DNA from: Microvelia longipes
Taxonomy: Eukaryota; Arthropoda; Insecta; Hemiptera; Veliidae
DNA: 64,000 bases
NCBI GenBank assembly: GCA_018340805.1
Contig: JACMZG010001908.1
Coordinates: 38,534,223 to 38,598,222 of the forward strand
Direction: 5' to 3'
Program-made: the position numbers and the translations under genes
Notes under the pieces: generated by a model
Databases searched by the model: none
What the model was told of the DNA's origin: nothing
What the model saw: only the letters and a program-made list of their open reading frames with translations
Shown here: positions 49,957 through 62,559 of the stretch, piece after piece
Numbering within the stretch: position 1 is the stretch's first letter
Layout of the letters: every line of letters begins with the position of its first letter

Positions 49957-50534
49957 ATGTTTAAGTGTGCTAAATGCAGTTCATCTTTTACCCGCTTGGA
50001 TAGCTTGCGTAGACATGAAGATTCTTGTTTATCTGGCAGCAGTTTAAGCTGTGATTCTTGCGGATCCAGCTACTCTCGTAAAGACAATTTATTTCGACAT
50101 ATAAAAACTGTTCTCTCGATGATAAGAAAAACGCGTGTGCCAAGTGCGGTAAAAATTTCAGCCGTCCGGATAATAGAAAGCGCCATGAAAGTGCGTGCGG
50201 TTCAACAAGTGAACTTGAATGTGAATCGTGTGGTGAAACGTTTAGTCGTATAGATAACAAAAATAGACACGAAGCTACATGTTCAGTACCTTTCGAAGGC
50301 AAGTGCGATGTGTGCGATCATCCCTTTACAAATAGATACAATTTATCCAGGCATCAAAAGAATTGTGGGGCAGCCACCTGAAAAGAAGAAGGCCGAACCA
50401 AAAATATCAACACTACTAGGGACCAAGCCAGATCAAGAGGGGATTACGCCGTACGAAACAGCATTTAAAAACAGGTTACAATCTTTTTTCATTAGATCCG
50501 ATACAAATGATGACTTGACAAATTTTCTAGAGTC
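49957..50534 (+). CDS. C2HC zinc-finger protein, frame broken twice, running into an assembly gap
   Basis: Start ATG at 49957 (ACACAATG context). Five finger units spaced about 25-30 residues apart each have the form C-x2-C ... H-x3-4-C: FKCAKCSSSF/RRHEDSC, LSCDSCGSSY, NACAKCGKNF/KRHESAC, LECESCGETF/NRHEATC and GKCDVCDHPF/SRHQKNC. Fingers 1-2 and the segment after finger 5 share one frame; fingers 3-5 lie in another. The breaks fall at the A5 run 50103-50107 and the G4 run 50367-50370, where a -1 and a +1 length change cancel. After the fingers comes a lysine-rich linker and a segment ETAFKNRLQSFFI...FLES that meets the N run. Similar N-terminal fingers plus an 'AF-R-FF...FL' segment occur, from memory, in uncharacterised insect proteins, some near type-B DNA polymerase genes of Maverick-like elements; that is only a hypothesis here. 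TATA box and initiator lie about 250 bases upstream. Confidence 0.6.
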
Positions 50535-51500
50535 NNNNNNNNNNNNNNNNNNNNNNNNNNNNNNNNNNNNNNNNNNNNNNNNNNNNNNNNNNNNNNNNNN
50601 NNNNNNNNNNNNNNNNNNNNNNNNNNNNNNNNNNNNNNNNNNNNNNNNNNNNNNNNNNNNNNNNNNNNNNNNNNNNNNNNNNNNNNNNNNNNNNNNNNNN
50701 NNNNNNNNNNNNNNNNNNNNNNNNNNNNNNNNNNNNNNNNNNNNNNNNNNNNNNNNNNNNNNNNNNNNNNNNNNNNNNNNNNNNNNNNNNNNNNNNNNNN
50801 NNNNNNNNNNNNNNNNNNNNNNNNNNNNNNNNNNNNNNNNNNNNNNNNNNNNNNNNNNNNNNNNNNNNNNNNNNNNNNNNNNNNNNNNNNNNNNNNNNNN
50901 NNNNNNNNNNNNNNNNNNNNNNNNNNNNNNNNNNNNNNNNNNNNNNNNNNNNNNNNNNNNNNNNNNNNNNNNNNNNNNNNNNNNNNNNNNNNNNNNNNNN
51001 NNNNNNNNNNNNNNNNNNNNNNNNNNNNNNNNNNNNNNNNNNNNNNNNNNNNNNNNNNNNNNNNNNNNNNNNNNNNNNNNNNNNNNNNNNNNNNNNNNNN
51101 NNNNNNNNNNNNNNNNNNNNNNNNNNNNNNNNNNNNNNNNNNNNNNNNNNNNNNNNNNNNNNNNNNNNNNNNNNNNNNNNNNNNNNNNNNNNNNNNNNNN
51201 NNNNNNNNNNNNNNNNNNNNNNNNNNNNNNNNNNNNNNNNNNNNNNNNNNNNNNNNNNNNNNNNNNNNNNNNNNNNNNNNNNNNNNNNNNNNNNNNNNNN
51301 NNNNNNNNNNNNNNNNNNNNNNNNNNNNNNNNNNNNNNNNNNNNNNNNNNNNNNNNNNNNNNNNNNNNNNNNNNNNNNNNNNNNNNNNNNNNNNNNNNNN
51401 NNNNNNNNNNNNNNNNNNNNNNNNNNNNNNNNNNNNNNNNNNNNNNNNNNNNNNNNNNNNNNNNNNNNNNNNNNNNNNNNNNNNNNNNNNNNNNNNNNNN
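50535..51500. other. Assembly gap (966 N)
   Basis: The gap begins inside the zinc-finger reading frame and ends in (TA)-rich sequence, so the 3' part of that gene is unknown. Confidence 1.
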
Positions 51501-52224
51501 ATAATTACACATATATTATATATTATTATATTATATTATTAAATTTTATATGTATTAAGAGTTTCTACCCTTGCAATATGGCGTACAATAATTCTTAAAG
51601 GTTTACACGAAACAAATATTAGTAGATCGTGAGATGTTGACGAGGTTGCGGAACCTAATGTTTGTAAAATATTTATTACGTCATCAACCCAACTTGCGAT
51701 GCCATAAATAAATGTAGTTTAAAACTTGAAACAGCATCAAAACAAATTGTCTCAATTAAAGTAGATGACGAGCTAAACCTATTGATAGATCTATTACAAA
51801 TGATACATATTTGTTTATAAATATAAATGTATATATTTATAAATATATTTATTTTATTATAAATGTTGGTTGATGTGCTCTACGACATCTTCAATAGTGC
51901 TAATGGGCAAAGAAGAAGTTGGGGAGGAGCTTTACCCTGGATAGTCCACTATCTCAGATAGTCAGTACTCGCTTGCAGGCTCGCTTTACGGACCTAAAAT
52001 TTTGCTAAATACAAGGTGAATGTCATGTAATAAATATAATATTCTGGCATTATATTATTTATTTGTCAGCCTCCGTGTTACATTTACATTTCTTCATCTA
52101 CTATCATAAGTATAGTAGTATACTTAGTATAGTAGTAAGTATTGTGTTCGTTCTTAAAATTTCTAAAACGAGGTTTTATCACAATGAACAGTTTTATCAT
52201 TTGACGTTCCCGTTCCAAGTGGTT
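51501..52224. other. Sequence after the gap, possible tail of the zinc-finger gene
   Basis: After TA-rich sequence, plus-strand bases about 51680-51820 give an open stretch (NPTCDAINKCSLKLETASKQ, then IVSIKVDDELNLLIDLLQ) ending in TAA. It has coding-like composition and might be the C-terminus of the gene that enters the gap, but nothing joins them. The remainder shows no gene. Confidence 0.2.
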
Positions 52225-52519
52225 TTTATCAGGCTGTCTGTATGCCTGTGTTACCTATAACTCCCGCATTGTACATGCTAGAGAGTTGAGTTAGACTTCA
52301 GTTATACTAGAGCTGCCCGGAAGAAATTCTTTTTAGATCGTGTCCTATACTGCTGAGTCATTAAAAATATTAAAAAACGTAAAAATCGAAAATTTGGATA
52401 AATCAAGTAGAAATTAGACTCATATTTTTTTTGTGTCATGATTCCTAAGATTGGTTTCTTGTAGCTCTCCATTCATCTCTGCTCCTGGCTTGAGTTTTCA
52501 AATAATAATATAAATGGCA

Positions 52520-53315
52520 GTGAATATTAGCCTTAATTCTATTTATGAACTCTAGTCGAGGCCTTCCTCTGTTTTGCCATTATCATTCCTTCAAGTATTG
52601 TGTTTAGAAGTCCCTCGTGACGAAGTATAGGGCCAATCCAGGTATTTTTCCTTTTCTGTATGGAATGTATTAAAGATGGAGTTTTCTCTATTTTTCTTAG
52701 AACTTCTTCATTATTAACCCGATCCATCCAAGAAATTTTTAATATTCTTCGAACACTACATTTCAAACGCCTCTATCCTGCTTTCTTCCGGTTAACCGAA
52801 TGTCCAAGTCTCACTGCCGTAGAGAAATACACTTCATACTAGTTTTAGGAAGTTTTCCTAGTAGCGAGGCTAATATTATATGATGTAAACAGGCTTTTCT
52901 TCACATTACATGCAGCTTTTGGTCGCCCTATTCTAGATATGATGCCTTTTTTGCTACGTCCGTTGTATGTTATTTTACTGCCTAAGTAGCAAAACTCGTC
53001 AAAATTTCCTAGATCCTTGCAATTTTGAACATCATAGGTTTCCATGCTTGCTGACCACTAATTTCTTTGTTTGGTTATATTCATTTTCATGTTAAATGCG
53101 TCACTAAGGATTCTATTAAGTTCCATGAAGAAGTTCCATTAAGAGGGCCATGAAATCTTCTTCCGTGTCTGCCACTACAGCAATGTCATCTGCAAACCGA
53201 AAGACATGTACTCTGCCATGAATCTTGATACCTCCTGTCTCTAAATGTTTCTAGGACTAAATTTAAGGATATCTATGTGTATAGATTAAACAGAGCAGGT
53301 AATAAGACTCATATG
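52520..53315 (-). mobile_element. Truncated LINE reverse-transcriptase fragment
   Basis: On the minus strand, conceptual translation in shifting frames gives, in order, LLPALFNLYT, the catalytic RFADDIAVVADTEEDF block (the Y/F-A-D-D box), FCYLGSKITYNGR, a thumb segment with NVKKSLFTSYNISLATRK, then RILKISWMDRVNNEEVLRKI and WIGPILRHEGLL. This order is typical of the RT C-terminal half of insect non-LTR elements. Stops and frameshifts are frequent; no endonuclease domain is present. It is a dead, truncated copy. Confidence 0.85.
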
Positions 53316-56300
53316 TTCATCTATAAATAGTGTTTGATCCACTAAATTTCGATTTTATAATTTTTGGTATTTTGAAAAAAATGACTTACAAATTTTCAAA
53401 CTTTGACAACCTTCCCCTGTATTATTTGATTAAATGGCTTTTCGCTGTACTTTTCTAAACTTTAATTAACCTTAAGATATAAGATCCTTGACATTAGGTT
53501 AAGCATTAAGTAATTATGACAATCTGAGGACTAGCAAAGCATGTCTAAAGTCATAATACCCTTAGATATTTTATCAGTATTTCTCCTGAAGTTGAGCGTA
53601 GCGAGACCGAAGTAATACCACACTAAGCTTCGTATAATCTTAACATTCTAAAGACGATCTATGCGAGTCCGAAGTGGTAAAGAAAAGTACCACGGTACAT
53701 CGTACCCGAATTTGTTTAAGGTTACAAATCCTGAACTGTTATTATCATAGTAGTGTGAATCTACAGTGTTATGAAGGCAGAAGTGAATACATTTACCTAA
53801 CTAATTGTTATATTTAATTTAATAACTTATAAACCTAGACCTATTCTTTAAAAAATAATTAAGAAACGTTTGCCGAAAACTCAGCCCTAAGCAATCTGAT
53901 TAATTTGATAAGAAGTTTCAGGACAAAATGATAGCTTAAAAATCCTTACTTTTTAATATAAATAAAATAACAAAATTGCCATTAAAGCAGCATTTAAATA
54001 ATATCTATTTGAATAACTTAAATATAAATCCCAGACAAAATTAAACTCCTCTATATTAGTCCAAAAGCTGGACCAGAAAATGTGACTTATTGTGAACTAC
54101 TTCAAACCAAATATTTCTAAAAATATACCTATCAAATTATGAAAAATAACTATAGTCTGCCGATCCAGAGTTAAGCCCTTCAAATGATTGCGCAAACTTA
54201 AAATTTTATTAAAAATTTCGATTTTTTATAATCAAGTAGTTCCCTGTGGGTCGTGTGCAAAACATGAAGAAAACATTTTTTAAAGTTGATAAAATGTTCT
54301 ATAAAACAAGTGTCTTACTCATCAAAATCGGATAACTGCAACCAAAGTTAGACTCTTTCAAAACATTAAAAAATGGTAATTAATGCCAGTCAGCGAATTT
54401 CTTTGAAAAAATAGTGCTTATGAGCATTTTGGCCATGTAACCAAATTATAACTTATTGTTTTTATCCGGTTTCTACGAAAAAAACACTGCTTTTTATAGG
54501 AAAATGATATTATCAGCTTTTAAAAAAAGTTTTCTTCATGTTGTGTACACAATCTACAGGGAACCACTACTAGGAAACTGGAATTTTGTGCGATTATCTA
54601 ATATCCGAGCGCATTCATCATGAAAGGGCTCCCACTCTGGATAGGCGCACTATGCTTTCCTTCATAATTAGGTATTATTTTAAAAAAGATTGAAGTTTGA
54701 AGTAGTACAAAATGAGTCACATTTTTTAGGCCTGGCTCTTTGACTATATATATTTAGTCATTTATATATATATTTTCCAAATATGTAAAGGACAAATAAT
54801 ACGGACATTTTAAGTATTTTAATAATAAAATTCTTATTTTTCATATATTGTATGGTATGAGAAACCACTATGACGGTTTCTTACCTTACACAGCAAAAGG
54901 AAACTCCAAATTTAATAAACAATGTTAATCTAACCTACTACTGTAGGAAAATTACTTCATCTCTTATACCATGAAGTAACCTTACCACTTTCTCCTCTTA
55001 TATGATTTAGACACATATAAAACAAGTTGAAATGCCACAAAAATAGGATCTGCTATTCATTTCATAGCTTATTAATTTTGAAGACTTAGTATAGAACAAA
55101 AATTACTAAGCGAAAAATAAACTCTCTAACAAAGTGGAAGTCCAAGAAAGATGGATTATCCCTACTAAAGTTATAAGTTTGTGATATTCTTTCATCTTAA
55201 AAAAATCGCTCTTTGATTAGCCAATTTATAATTGTACTAAAAAATAATTAATCAGATTGAATTCAATTTTCATAAAGTATGAAATTCACGGTACTACGTG
55301 CCAAACTTTACAAAACTAGTTTTTATTCGAGATCATCTTTTTAAAGTAATTTTAGGTATGGTTACATCAAGCAATTTTTACCTTTTATTTACTTTGTGAA
55401 AATACAATTTTTACTCGTTCTATTAATACAGTCCGACGAGGCATCGTTTACATTAATACAAAACAGAAGAACAACTATAGATTATACCTAACGTGCGCTT
55501 TATATCTAACATAAAATTTATAATTATTATACAATAACAATTAATCTACATCAATTATACACATATTTTAAATATAAAACTATTGAATATCTATCTATAC
55601 AAATATTTTTAGATACATGACAAATAGCCTTGCAACGTTTAGCCAATAAATATCTGAAATATATAAGTTACAATTTATTTTGCTACGCTGCAGTTTTACT
55701 TGATAGTTATTATTTTTTAAGTTTGCTATTACCAATACCTGGTATACTTTAATTTTAATCATTAGTGATAATTTTGTTGGTTCAGTCATTATAATTTTTC
55801 ATTTGGCAACAATAAATATATTTCTAAAATTATTAATTTAATTATCAATAATTGCAGTTCAATTTTGTATTTTTTTAGATTTTCCTGTTCCTTAATTTTA
55901 AAATATTTTTTTTAATAGTCGAAAGAATGACGATTTTAGAGAAAATTAAAAAGTTAAAATTATGTTCTCTTAAACCTCTCATTAATTTAGATTACATTTA
56001 TCCAAATTAAATTAAAATAAATGGATAATATCAAAAGTTGTATTACCCAGTTCTTTCTCTAAAATCATTGATATTATTAATTTTTGATTTTATAAAAACT
56101 AAACGCATTTGGTAAATGAATTTTTTAGGTTGCAAAAGTATCCAAGTCAATAGAAGTTTCAAGAAAAGTATACGAAGAAGTTACCTAAAAAGCCTAAGCT
56201 GGCAAGTTCCTGATTTGAACTGGACCTGGCAGTTCTTGTTCTCTGCTCTTGTGTTGAAATAAAAGAAACAAGAAAGAAATTTAATCTATTGATTTTTGAA

Positions 56301-56775
56301 TATTTCATTATCGATAAACAATTTTTAAAAAAATCGCAAATGGTCACATTTTATTCATCATTATTCTTTCAGAAAATGTTTCATATTTTACTGTTACAAA
56401 CGAACCTGTTTGTAAAAACTTTGAGAATGATCTGGAAATATTTTCCTAAAATTTGTTGATGTTATCAGAAATTCTACTACTCCATATCAAAAGTGCTATA
56501 CAAATTTGGTATGCTGTCCCTTTAATAAGAGTATGTAGAAACATTAAAATGATATAACAAGTGAAATTAATTTTGCATAGGAAATAGAGGATTTTGAAAA
56601 AAATAATTTGAAGTTGTGACGAGTCACATTAAGATTGAATCCATAACTGAAGAAAAAACCCACAAGAAGGCGTGAAAGGTTCATAAGATTCAGTTGTAGG
56701 ATAAACGTCAAGTTAGCTGGTTGAAGTACTTCTAGGACGGTGATAAATGAAAGGAGACGAAGCGGTAGGTTGGCA
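53316..56775. other. No gene seen apart from the foldback element
   Basis: 53316-54057 and 54746-56775 are AT-rich with no supported exon. TTTATT at 56350-56355 is an AATAAA on the minus strand, about 420 bases past the arrestin-domain stop, and could be its polyA signal. Confidence 0.4.
54058..54745. mobile_element. Foldback element with about 280-bp diverged inverted arms
   Basis: The left end AGTCCAAAAGCTGG and the right end CCTGGCTCTTTGACT are imperfect inverted copies. Further in, GTGACTTATTGTGAACTACT pairs with AGTAGTACAAAATGAGTCAC, and AACATGAAGAAAAC with GTTTTCTTCATGTT. Both flanks are TA-rich, so the duplication cannot be fixed. No coding capacity. Confidence 0.7.
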
Positions 56776-59700
56776 CTAGCTGGGTCCGGGCTGGCAAGGT
56801 GGAACACTACATTCGGTGTCGTTATCTTTTGAAACACAGACGTAGACGGGTCTGTAGAGGACAATAGGGTCTCGAGGGAGAGCTGTTCCGTCGTAAACCT
56901 GGCCGAGAAGAAACTCAGGACCTACGTACATTCCACCTTCGACATGATCAGCAGCACAGCCTAAAACATAACATTAAGTTACCTACGGACTTATATTTTA
57001 CAAATAATCAATAAAGACTTTAATATGGTAAGTGGCAATAAAAAATCAAACTGGATCTACATCTGGTTATCATTAATCAAAGAGTATTTGATTACCAACG
57101 ACGGCACAGGTTCTGAGCATGGGTACTTCGTGTGAATTTCGTTATATTTTATGATATTATTGTTATATTATTAGCACTTATGTTGAGTACATCATAACAA
57201 AATTTCACAAAAGAAAGTTTGCAAATTGAGATAACATTTCTTTTACACGTAACTTTCATGACTTGTATTAAACAAAGCAGACCTTAAAGTCTAAAACATA
57301 ATTTTAAAAATTAAAATAATTAAAAATTCACTCGCATCATTTCTCATTAGGAAAAAGAAACTAATTGATCAAGCTTAAATTAGAAGTCTCAATAAAAAGT
57401 TATTAAAACAAGATCAAGAGATGTTTTCCATGTTCCAAGAATTTTGCAGAGTCCATTCCACCACATCTATCCTAAAGATTTAAATAAATTTCCATCGAAG
57501 AGATGGAATCAATAGGTAAGTTAGTTACAGACTATCTACTAAATATCTTAACTTTATTGATCTTAACAATTATAACTTACTATAATGTATGGTCGGCTGC
57601 TGGGTAGAATTTGGTATTCTAAACGGGACAGTAGCAATTGTTATTGGAAAATGCATATGAAGGTCGTCTCCAGACTTCTCAAATTCAAGATTAACCTATA
57701 AAATGTTAAGTTATTATCCGATAATTTAATATACAACAAGCAAAGCAATTAAATATATTTTACAATAATATACCTTATTCAAATAATAACACGAAATATG
57801 CGTACATTTTGTGCAAGTAAAATACAATTTTATAATTATCTCTAAAATTTAAAAACTAACACGTTCCTTTGAAATAGGCATATCATTAATAAATTATGGA
57901 AAAAATAATATTCAATTTAAATTTTTCAAAATACTAAACTTTGGAATCTCCTAATCCCTAGAGATGAAAAGTAAAAGATAAAATAATAAAGTTAAACTGG
58001 ATGAGAAAATAAACTTTTAGGTCTTGTACATTTCGTAAAATATTCTTTAAAACGTCATTAGCCGTCTTTTTTGCTCAGGGAAAATGTCAAAGTTGATGAA
58101 ACGCGAATATTAGGATCGGATTGAAATTTAGGTTAAAAGTAGTTAATATAAGACCATCATATGAGTCAAGTTAAATTTCATTATCAGCATTAGTTTAATG
58201 TAAATCAAATGACATCTACGTTTTGCGAATATCCTTTAGAAAAAATTTGGTAATGTGATATTTTAATTTTCAACCGCCATTAACTGATCAAAAATTAAAA
58301 AAAAATATTCTGTTGGTAATACAAAACTATGCCCCTAAAATTGGAAGTGCTCGTCATTATTTGTACTAGTTTAAAGCTCAGTCAGTGTTTATCTATAAAG
58401 ATTTTAGCACATATCCTATGAAATATACAAAAAAAAAAATAAGTTATGAGTAGTGATCACTCAAGTAATAATGCATAAACCGGAACTTAAAGCAAAAAAC
58501 AGAATGTTGTGCACGGGTAAACGCATTCCAAAGGAAATTTGCTCGCGGAGCACCGCACCAGAATTATTTTGTAGTTATAAACTTGTATAATGTGAAAAAA
58601 CGATACAAAATTATCGTCTTTACCGGGATTTGAACCCGGGTATCCTGGCTTTGAGCACTTTGAGTGCTCGTATCGACTCCGGACCATTTTCATTCAACTG
58701 ACATGCCCCCAAAATAATTGAATACGACTTCTCTCTTGAATTATCTTAGTTTTATTCAATTGCTTAGTTTAATAAAAAAAAATTGAAATTGAAAAGCCTA
58801 GAAAAAGCCCTCAAAAAATTGAAATTGATACTCTCCTTGTAATTTGTTCTTCAACGACCGTAATTTCGGTTTCCAGTGATTTACTAAGGTTTTTTCGACT
58901 TTTTGATCATTTAAAGTAGTCGTAACGTCTTTGGACAGGTTTTATGTTATTCAGCGCTCCAAAAAACATAAATATGGACCTTTTTTGGGACTAAAAATAA
59001 TAACCTTATATATTACAGGAATTTGCTGTGAATAATCCTACACCTAAAGATCATTTTCGCACTAAGTTTTAATGCTACCAAAAACACGCTCCGATTGTAA
59101 CACACACTCACATAAGACAGACAACATGGAAATAACTTTTATGAGGTCTTAAGACCAGATTTTTTGAATGATGTTCTTTTTTGTATGTTATGATTTGTAT
59201 CATGATTCCTTTTCAAGATTGTTTTTTATATTCATTAATAAATCTATTTAGGAAAATTTCGAGATGGACAAATCATATAAAATTGCCGGTCAAGTCGTTA
59301 TATCAATAAGTCACCACATATGACTTGCCAGACATAAGAAAGATGCTAAAGTACTAGAAACTCATTTCATATTTACCTTTAAAACATAATATATTTGTAT
59401 AAGACGACAAATTCCTAGAAGAGTAGGAGGCGAGACAGGTACAACTAGGTTCTGAGCGGCATCCCACTTGCTTTGACTGTGGGGTCTGATACAATCTCCT
59501 CGGTATTCAAGAACTAAGTTAGCACTTTCTTTGTTAACTCCAAGTACTCCCCGGTCTATAAAATATTCTACGTACTGGAACAAGAAAACAAGTCCGATCA
59601 ATTAAACATAAGCATTAGCTATTAGTCTGAGTGAAAACATTACAAAGGCAACTTGCGATCTTGGACAAATTACATGGACGTCCAGAAAATAAATAATACA

Positions 59701-61000
59701 ATGAGTGCACTATGATTAACAAAGGAGCTTTTCGTGAAAAAAATCGAGGTAAGTTGTCATAAATGTTATAAAAGGAAAAATACTAATACATATCCTATTT
59801 ACCAATAATAGGATTTACATAATAACCCTTTATGTATGGAAAATATTTCCGAAAACTAAACTGCGCAGTTGTTACGCGTAAAATCAAGGAGCATGTATAG
59901 ATACTTTTTGTCAAAGTCATTATAAATTCACTTATTATTGTTAAACTTGTAAAAATGTAAACTTATTTTTGAATTTCTGTCAGTAGTTTAAACTTTTACG
60001 CAATAATTTGTTTACTGGCCTAATGTTGAATTAAAGGCCTGAGCAAAAGGCTTGAGCAGCGCTTTCAAACTTTATATGGAGCTAAGTAGGCAAAGAGCAA
60101 TAAAAGAATCATTTTAAAATATTTACTCATACATTTCTTACTCTCTAGATCCAAATACATCTATGAGATATCAGAAAGGAAAATTACATTATCTATTCGC
60201 TAGTTGGTATGGAAAATCTTCCCTTTCAAGACTATCATTATCACAATATAGTATTTTCAAATTATGTATATAAAATACATAAAATATTTAGAACAACTAG
60301 TTATTAAGACTAACATTATTATAGTTATTAACAACTACATTAAATATTTTGATAAAGTTAAAATATAAATACATACATAGATGTATGTATCGATAGATGC
60401 TGGTTTCACTCCAATATGTTGCAAAATCAGATATTATAATCCCAACCTAAATATACAATGTTGGGTATCATACCACAAACCACAATATTCTCTCACATGC
60501 TACAAATATGTATATTTTTCAAATTATTTCAATGATTTCAAACAAAAGCTTAACGATAAGAATGAATAATATAATTTTTATGGAACATTCAATAAAAAAC
60601 AGGATAAGTATCATTCGGATTGAACAAAAATTTTACAAAAATGATCCACCCAATCTTTTTGTTTCCCTTCATAGGTTTTTATAATATAAAATCTTCAAGG
60701 TAATATTTAGTTCACGAGATTCATTAATAAGACCTTATATAGAAGTTTTTTCAATATCAAAGTGTATATTGCAATAGCAGTTGGTATGTCGTTCTTTAAT
60801 ATTGTTGTGAAATGATTTAATATTAAATAAATCACAGGAACGGGCCAAAAATATTAAGAATTAAATAAATAAAATAAATTTGTTGGTATACCTGCATGAG
60901 TTTAACAGTAAGGCGGCACTCCTCCTCTCCTTGATTGTCTATATTTGCTTTGAGTCTGATCCATTCACCGCAAACGTAAGCAGTTCTCTCCATTTGAGCC
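56776..61000 (-). CDS. Arrestin-domain-containing (alpha-arrestin, ARRDC-like) protein, last four exons
   Basis: Exons in gene order: 60892-61000, 59377-59574, 57581-57695, 56776-56960, ending in TAG. Phases agree throughout (201 residues). The first encodes a stretch with TAYVCGEWIRLKANIDNQ, matching the start of an arrestin C domain. The second contains the diagnostic run LVVPVSPPTLLGICRLIQIY. The third has MHFPITIATVPFR, equivalent to the family's 'P-I-x-I-G-T-x-P' strand. The last is a tail with EFLLGQVYDG and VLYRPVYVC. Alpha-arrestins are cytosolic adaptors that recruit NEDD4-type ubiquitin ligases to membrane proteins and drive endocytosis. No clear PPxY motif appears in this short tail (a PxY-like RPVY occurs), so ligase docking may differ or lie in another isoform. 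The N-terminal arrestin fold is missing; I find no further exon up to 64000, so it lies to the right, beyond the Penelope-like copy. Confidence 0.82.
58305..59000. mobile_element. Dispersed repeat family R1 with tRNA-like internal region
   Basis: Shared blocks in order: AAAATTGGAAGTGC, TTTGTACTAGTTTAAAGCTC, TAAACGCATTCCAAAGGAAA, CACCGCACCAGAATTATTT, then a minus-strand tRNA-like part (58600-58690) with B box GGGTTCAAATCCCGGT. The same order occurs at 61655-62500. It looks like a non-autonomous retroelement with a tRNA-derived promoter. Confidence 0.65.
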
Positions 61001-61654
61001 CTAGGCATGACAAAAATGCGCTATTTTTTAAAACCATTGGAAACAAAGAAATAAAGTGATGACATTTTCAATTTTCCTCGTACTGAATAATTGCACAAAA
61101 TAATTATGCAATGAATACAATTTTTTTTATTTATACAAATTATGCATGATAAAAATTACGATTTTCGATGTAATCAAGATTGAAAAATAGCAAGGTGGTT
61201 ACCCCAATAATTTGGATTACATTTTGATCAACCTCATAATCTTAATATCTAAGACTAAGAGATTAATAAATTTTTGGGCTAGACACTTAGGGCTTTTAAA
61301 CTGAATAAGGAATTTTTATCTAATTTTTGCCTGGAAACAACTTGATTCCTTGATAGCTATTAAATTCATTAATAGTCTAACTTAATCTGACTAATATAAT
61401 ACAATGATTCTAGGAGAAAGCTGTATTGATTCTTTCAGTCTTATTTTGTCGACGTAATAAAAACCAGATCTAAAACATCAGCCATAAACGGCATTCCAAA
61501 GAGGTCGCGTTTAAAAAAAAGTTTGGATGTAGAGAATATTTTAGTATTGGGTAGTTTTGGTATTGAACAGGTTTAATAATTACTTTTAATATGAAAAACG
61601 AGCCATATTTTTTTTCGTCAGATTTTTTACTTCATATCAAATGAAATCAATCAA

Positions 61655-62500
61655 ATTCTGGCGCAGAGGTCCGTATGTCAAGCAAATTTTCTTTGAAATG
61701 TGTCTTTCCGTACTTAAAAATCCATTTCTTGTTTAAAGGTCCCATCTATGCTTTATAACTTAAGCAGTTACCCATCATCAAGCCCTAATCGTGACTCATT
61801 TATTCGGTATTTTCAAAAGGAAATGCGCATAACTATGCCGTTGGTTATACACAGAACCATGCCTTAAAAGTTGGCAGTGCACAGAATTATTTGCACTAGT
61901 TTAATGCTCAGTTGGATTCATGGTTGGTTCCTTTAAACGTTTTAGTGCATTTCCTTTAAAAATACAGAAAAATAAAAGACGAATAATGCTTGATAATTGG
62001 TAACTGCTCAAGTAACCAAAGGAACCAAAGGAAATTCACCCTACATGTGGACCACCGTGCCAGAATTATTTTATAGTTTTACACTTATATAAAGTAAAAA
62101 CACGATATAAAAATTATCTTCCCTACCAGGATTCGAACCAAAGCACCCTGGCTTTAAGTGCTCTTATCGACTTGGGACCACTCTCATACAACTCACAGGC
62201 CCAAAAAAGCATCGAAAACGACTCCCTATTTGAAATGTGTTGTTTATAAGCCGTATTTAAGGTTTTTTAGTATTGACTGGTAGTTTTTTCTTCGCCTTTT
62301 TCGTCTTTTAGATTGGTCGCATCGACTTTGGGCCGGTTTTATTCGATTCAGCGCCTAAAAATACATAGAAATAGACACCCTGATCGAAATTTCTTTTTTT
62401 ATCAACCATCATTTTGGTTTCCGGTAATTTACCATGGTTTTTTCGACTTTTTGGTCAATTAGAGCGGTCGTATCTACTTTGGACTGGTTTCAAAGTACAA
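61655..62500. mobile_element. Dispersed repeat family R1, second long copy
   Basis: Same block order as 58305-59000, including the tRNA-like segment at 62119-62195 (minus-strand B box GGTTCGAATCCTGGTA) and the following GCATCGAAAACGACTCCC block. It lies between the arrestin-domain exons and the Penelope-like element. Confidence 0.65.
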
Positions 62501-62559
62501 TAATAAATAATAAAAAATAGAGTTGTGGAGTCCAGATATAAGGAAAAATAAAAAACAAG

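Noticed and set aside
58600..58690. Candidate tRNA gene on the minus strand
   Set aside because: A good B box is present, but acceptor and anticodon stems do not form properly and the unit is embedded in a repeat also found at 62119-62195.
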